The notes below the pieces were generated by a model. That model did not search any database and had not been told where the DNA came from. It was given only the letters and a program-made list of their open reading frames with translations. 35,322 bases of DNA, from the NCBI GenBank assembly GCA_017511465.1, contig JAFWJU010000101.1, positions 1 to 35,322 on the forward strand. Reading direction: 5' to 3'. The translations under genes were made by a program, and so were the position numbers. Each line of letters begins with the position of its first letter. Position 1 is the first letter of the stretch. Origin of the DNA: Eggerthellaceae bacterium. Lineage in GTDB: Bacteria; Actinomycetota; Coriobacteriia; Coriobacteriales; Eggerthellaceae. Below are positions 32,743-35,322 of this stretch, one piece after another.

Positions 32743-33426
32743 ATGAAGAAGACAACTACAAACCTCATGTTATGCGCCATGGTCTTCGCCGTGGCGCTCG
32801 TCATTTCCAATGTCATTGCCGCCAAGACCGTGCAAACGGGGGTCCCGCTGTTCGGCAGCACCATTCTCGTGCCGGCTGCCGTCATTTGCTATTGTGTCAC
32901 GTTTCTCATGACGGACGTCATTGGCGAGATCTGGGGGCGCAAAGAAGCGCAAACAGTCGTGTTCGGCGGCTTCGCATGCCAGATCCTGGCTTCGTGCCTC
33001 ATCCTGATCGGGGAAGTGCTCCCAGCGGCTGATGCGGGCATGCAGGCGTCCTACGACATGCTTTTGGGACAAAACGCCGTGTTCGTCGTGGCCAGCATGA
33101 CGGGCTACCTGCTTTCACAGTCATGGGACGTGTTCGTGTTCCACAAGATTCGCAACCGTATCCTCACGAACGGCGGAACCGAGCGCAGCCGTTGGATTTG
33201 GAACAACGTTTCGACGATGACGTCGCAGATGATCGACACGATCGTGTTCATCGGCATCGCGTTCGGCATTGGGTTCGGATGGTTGTTCGATGGGGCGATG
33301 ATCGGTCAGCTTGGCGCCATGATGGTTGGCCAGTACCTGTGCAAGCTCGTGTTGGCGGCCCTCGATACCCCGGTGTTCTATTTCCTGACGCGGGGCGTTG
33401 GGCGCTCTGCAACGGTCGAGGCGTAG
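32743..33426 (+). CDS. yhhQ: YhhQ-family queuosine precursor transporter
   Basis: This is a 227-residue inner-membrane protein with about six membrane segments. YhhQ (Vut_1/DUF165) imports preQ0 or preQ1 for queuosine modification of tRNA. Family motifs are LVISNVIAAKTV near the start, LMTDVIGEIWGRKEAQ (about residue 56), SQSWDVFVFHKIRNR (about 126) and RWIWNNVSTMTSQMIDTIVFIGIAF (about 150). It is preceded by a preQ1-I riboswitch that contains its ribosome-binding site, which supports preQ1 as a cargo or signal. queF lies 1 kb downstream on the other strand. Confidence 0.95.
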   Translation: MKKTTTNLMLCAMVFAVALVISNVIAAKTVQTGVPLFGSTILVPAAVICYCVTFLMTDVIGEIWGRKEAQTVVFGGFACQILASCLILIGEVLPAADAGMQASYDMLLGQNAVFVVASMTGYLLSQSWDVFVFHKIRNRILTNGGTERSRWIWNNVSTMTSQMIDTIVFIGIAFGIGFGWLFDGAMIGQLGAMMVGQYLCKLVLAALDTPVFYFLTRGVGRSATVEA

Positions 33427-33516
33427 CCTTTAGGCGCGGGTTGTTGTAAGGTTACATTCGAAAGAAGTGCGCGAAAACGAAGTATACTGGTATTCGGCAT
33501 ATCTCGAGGAGGCGCG

Positions 33517-34356
33517 ATGAAGTGCATAGAATGCGGTCATGAACTGAAAGACGGCGCGATTTTCTGCATCCGTTGCGGAGCGATGCAGGTTTCGATGGAC
33601 GGCAAGCCGATTGAACGTGGAGAAGACTGGCCCGTTGTCGACGCGCAAGCTGGCGCGACGGGGTTCCGCTCGTCTACCGATGGCGCGCTTCATTCGGCGC
33701 AGGCAAAGAATCCCCGTGGATTCCAGCCAGCTCCCGAGCGCAAGGGCGGCAGAATCATCGCAGTCATTGTCGTCATCATCGCTCTCATCGCCATCATTGC
33801 ATTCGCGCTGACGCAGTGCATGGGTTCGGCTGTGTCGGGCGATGACACGTCAAGCGCTTCGGCTCAGGCTACGACGACCACGACGTCTGACAGCGCGTCT
33901 GCTGCATCCTCGACGTCGAGCACGTCGGCAGCGTCGACGTCCGCATCGGCCGCCAGCGCGAGCGCATCCGCTGCATCGACTTCTGCCACGAGCACCACGA
34001 CCACGCAGCCTGCTCAGCAAGAAGCGCAGCCTGTCGAGGAAGAACCCTCGTACACGTACAACGACTACTACGTGCTTGACGACACCAGTTCGCGTTACTA
34101 CTCCTACGACGAGCTGTCCAGCATGAGCACATACGACCTGTACCTGGCGCGCAACGAGATCTACGCCCGTCACGGTCGCATGTTCAATCGAAGCGATCTG
34201 CAGGATTACTTCAATTCCCAGGATTGGTACGAGCCCCTTTACACGCCGTCCGAGTTTGACAGCATGGGCGACGAGAACGTCCTGAGCGACGTCGAGCTCA
34301 AGAACGCCAGGCTCATGAGGCAAGTTGAAGCCGACAAGGGTTCATCGTACCTGTAA
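33517..34356 (+). CDS. Zinc-ribbon, single-pass membrane protein with YARHG domain
   Basis: The protein has 279 residues. A zinc ribbon at the N-terminus has C3-x2-C6 and C17-x2-C20. One membrane segment (about 77-98, IIAVIVVIIALIAIIAFAL) follows. Next is a low-complexity Ser/Thr/Ala linker of about 65 residues (about 106-168). The outer part carries a YARHG domain at about 200-260, with YDLYLARNEIYARHGRMF and FNSQDWYEPLYTPSEFDS. YARHG is an extracellular domain thought to bind or process cell-wall material. The zinc ribbon would be cytoplasmic. GAGGAGG precedes the ATG. The linker's base composition (CG/ACG/TCG repeats) differs from the rest of the gene. The exact role is unknown. Confidence 0.88.
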   Translation: MKCIECGHELKDGAIFCIRCGAMQVSMDGKPIERGEDWPVVDAQAGATGFRSSTDGALHSAQAKNPRGFQPAPERKGGRIIAVIVVIIALIAIIAFALTQCMGSAVSGDDTSSASAQATTTTTSDSASAASSTSSTSAASTSASAASASASAASTSATSTTTTQPAQQEAQPVEEEPSYTYNDYYVLDDTSSRYYSYDELSSMSTYDLYLARNEIYARHGRMFNRSDLQDYFNSQDWYEPLYTPSEFDSMGDENVLSDVELKNARLMRQVEADKGSSYL

Positions 34357-34378
34357 GGGCAAGGCGCAAAGTTATTTC

Positions 34379-34408
34379 GGGGCGGGCTTCGGCCCGCCCC
34401 TCGTTTGC
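34379..34408 (+). terminator. Rho-independent terminator after the YARHG gene
   Basis: GGGGCGGGC (34379-34387) and GCCCGCCCC (34392-34400) pair perfectly around a C(TTCG)G tetraloop, followed by TCGTTTG. Confidence 0.85.
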
Positions 34409-34430
34409 TGTTAAAGCAGATGTAAAACAG

Positions 34431-34460
34431 GAAACGGGTTCTCGAGCCCGTTTCGTTTTG
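34431..34460 (-). terminator. Terminator-like hairpin between convergent genes, probably for queF
   Basis: GAAACGGG (34431-34438) pairs with CCCGTTTC (34447-34454). T-rich bases lie on both sides (CGTTTTG on the plus strand, CCTGTTTTAC on the minus strand), so it may act in both directions. It starts 9 nt beyond the queF stop. Confidence 0.6.
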
Positions 34461-34462
34461 CC

Positions 34463-34921
34463 CTAATCGTCAAGTTGCTCGAACAGACGGGCAGCCGCTT
34501 TATCCCCGTACCCGAAATCGGGGTTGGCCCAATTGGCGAATGGGTGGATGGCGATGCCGCCACGTGGCACGAACAGCCCCTTCACCTCGATGTACTTGGG
34601 CCGCATGAGCTCGACCAGGTCGTTGAGGATGACGTTGGTCACGTCTTCGTGGAAATCCCCGTGATTGCGGAAGCCGAACAGGTACAGCTTAAGCGACTTG
34701 CTTTCGACCATGCGCTTGTCGGGAATGTAGTTGATGATCATGGTTGCGAAATCGGGTTGGCCCGTGATGGGGCACAGCGTCGTGAATTCGGGGCAGCGCA
34801 GCGTCACGAGGTAATCGCGGTCGGGATGCGCGTTCTCGAACGATTCGAGCACGCTGGGATCGTAATCGGTGGGAATGCCGACGCGTGAGCCGAGTAGCGT
34901 CAGTTCTTCATGGGCGGTCAT
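34463..34921 (-). CDS. queF: NADPH-dependent 7-cyano-7-deazaguanine (preQ0) reductase QueF
   Basis: QueF reduces the nitrile preQ0 to the amine preQ1 in queuosine synthesis. The protein has 152 residues, the short YkvM type. The catalytic Cys50 is in [10 protein letters not shown]. The QueF motif [21 protein letters not shown] is complete. [15 protein letters not shown] is a conserved C-terminal block. The ATG at 34921 has AAGGAG 6 nt upstream; an in-frame ATG at 34948 is possible but less likely. It is convergent with the YARHG gene and divergent from the gene at 34988. Unlike yhhQ, it has no visible riboswitch. Confidence 0.96.
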   Translation of the reverse strand: MTAHEELTLLGSRVGIPTDYDPSVLESFENAHPDRDYLVTLRCPEFTTLCPITGQPDFATMIINYIPDKRMVESKSLKLYLFGFRNHGDFHEDVTNVILNDLVELMRPKYIEVKGLFVPRGGIAIHPFANWANPDFGYGDKAAARLFEQLDD

Positions 34922-34949
34922 GGCTTCTCCTTTTCTGCGCTCGCTCATT

Positions 34950-34963
34950 GTATGGTATCATAC
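34950..34963. promoter_or_regulatory. Palindrome in the queF/34988 divergent promoter region
   Basis: GTATGGTATCATAC is a 14-bp palindrome with a single G/T wobble. It contains -10-like sequences in both directions (TATCAT on plus, TACCAT on minus), so it could be a shared operator or a pair of overlapping promoters. Confidence 0.35.
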
Positions 34964-34987
34964 GACCCATTGGGACGAGGAGGATTC

Positions 34988-35322
34988 GTGGCGAAGCACG
35001 CGAGAAGCGAACGCGATGTCAGCGACAAGCGATCGGCTTTGGCCGGCGCGCAGCGCAACGCGTACGTGCATAGCGACCAAGTGGGCGGCACGAGGCGACG
35101 CGAAGCGGATGGCCGCTGGGTCGATCGTCCACAAGAGCCCATGCGCCAACGCGAACAAGCGCGCCTGAGGGCTAACAAACCGCTGACGATAGGGGAGTTC
35201 ATCAGGCGCAATTCGGCGTACATCCTATCGGTTATCGCCGTCATCCTCATCATCGTGCTGCTCATCGCCGGCGTGCGCATGTTCTCGGCTTTCAGTTCGT
35301 GGGGCAACGGGGACAACGCCAG
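34988..35322 (+). CDS. Single-pass membrane protein, N-terminal part (runs off the window)
   Basis: The gene starts at GTG 34988 with GAGGAGG just before it, and remains open to the end of the window (111 codons). Residues 1-78 are hydrophilic and very rich in Arg, with repeated RR pairs. One membrane segment at about 79-97 (YILSVIAVILIIVLLIAGV) follows. The sequence after it is Ser/Gly-rich and would be outside the cell. The pattern is that of an exported or anchored protein whose main domain lies beyond the window. The family is not recognisable from this part. Confidence 0.7.
   Translation, partial: MAKHARSERDVSDKRSALAGAQRNAYVHSDQVGGTRRREADGRWVDRPQEPMRQREQARLRANKPLTIGEFIRRNSAYILSVIAVILIIVLLIAGVRMFSAFSSWGNGDNA

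Overview
This is a high-GC stretch of bacterial chromosome. It most likely comes from an anaerobic actinobacterium of the class Coriobacteriia, probably the Eggerthellaceae. That placement is inferred from gene content and style and was not tested by a search: tandem CeoB/CeoC-like TrkA proteins, cytochrome bd as the only visible oxygen reductase, hypF-hypC-hypD, a flavodiiron protein, a Tat-exported lipoprotein, leaderless-looking starts, and many secreted proteins with Ser/Ala-rich linkers. The window is core chromosome: I see no transposase, integrase, phage gene, CRISPR array or tRNA.

Layout. At 1-170 lie a 5S rRNA and its terminator, the end of an rrn operon. At 284-6977 are a HEAT-repeat protein, then acnA, icd and a large three-segment membrane protein in one apparent operon. 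acnA carries a single-base frameshift near 2076; adding one T restores a continuous aconitase. At 7020-8296 is rplJ-rplL, preceded by an L10 leader RNA and a strong intrinsic terminator that looks like an attenuator. At 8332-10996 are a DUF4013 membrane protein, a SmtB-type ArsR repressor on the minus strand, a 119-nt near-palindrome and a flavodiiron protein. At 11060-16520 is a tight pgi-hypF-hypC-hypD operon with no hypE beside it. At 16547-16700 lies a non-coding element bounded by inverted repeats, followed by cydAB (16777-19295). At 19366-23322 are a ClC chloride channel, a hemolysin-III/PAQR-like protein, a CBS-CorC protein and a PspC-domain protein. At 23532-25822 are a secreted lysozyme-like protein and two TrkA-type K+ regulatory proteins. 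At 25819-28543 on the minus strand are purB and a Tat/lipobox protein. At 28699-30998 is an OmpR-type two-component pair. At 31149-33426 are purC, a small basic membrane protein, and a preQ1-I riboswitch controlling a YhhQ-type queuosine-precursor transporter. At 33517-34356 is a zinc-ribbon/YARHG membrane protein. The window closes with queF (minus strand) and the 5' part of a single-pass membrane protein.

How it fits together. acnA and icd form the oxidative TCA branch from citrate to 2-oxoglutarate, usually biosynthetic for glutamate in anaerobes. Cytochrome bd and the flavodiiron protein fit O2/NO scavenging. HypF/C/D build the cyanide ligands of a [NiFe]-hydrogenase that lies outside the window. 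YhhQ, its riboswitch and QueF are two routes to preQ1 for queuosine tRNA modification.

The most distinctive items are the precisely placed acnA frameshift, the preQ1 riboswitch, the L10 leader with attenuator and the hairpins between rplJ and rplL, the 119-nt palindrome beside arsR, and the IR-bounded element between hypD and cydA. I did not find a clearly new multi-gene system. The best unexplained protein is the 693-residue membrane protein at 4896-6977.
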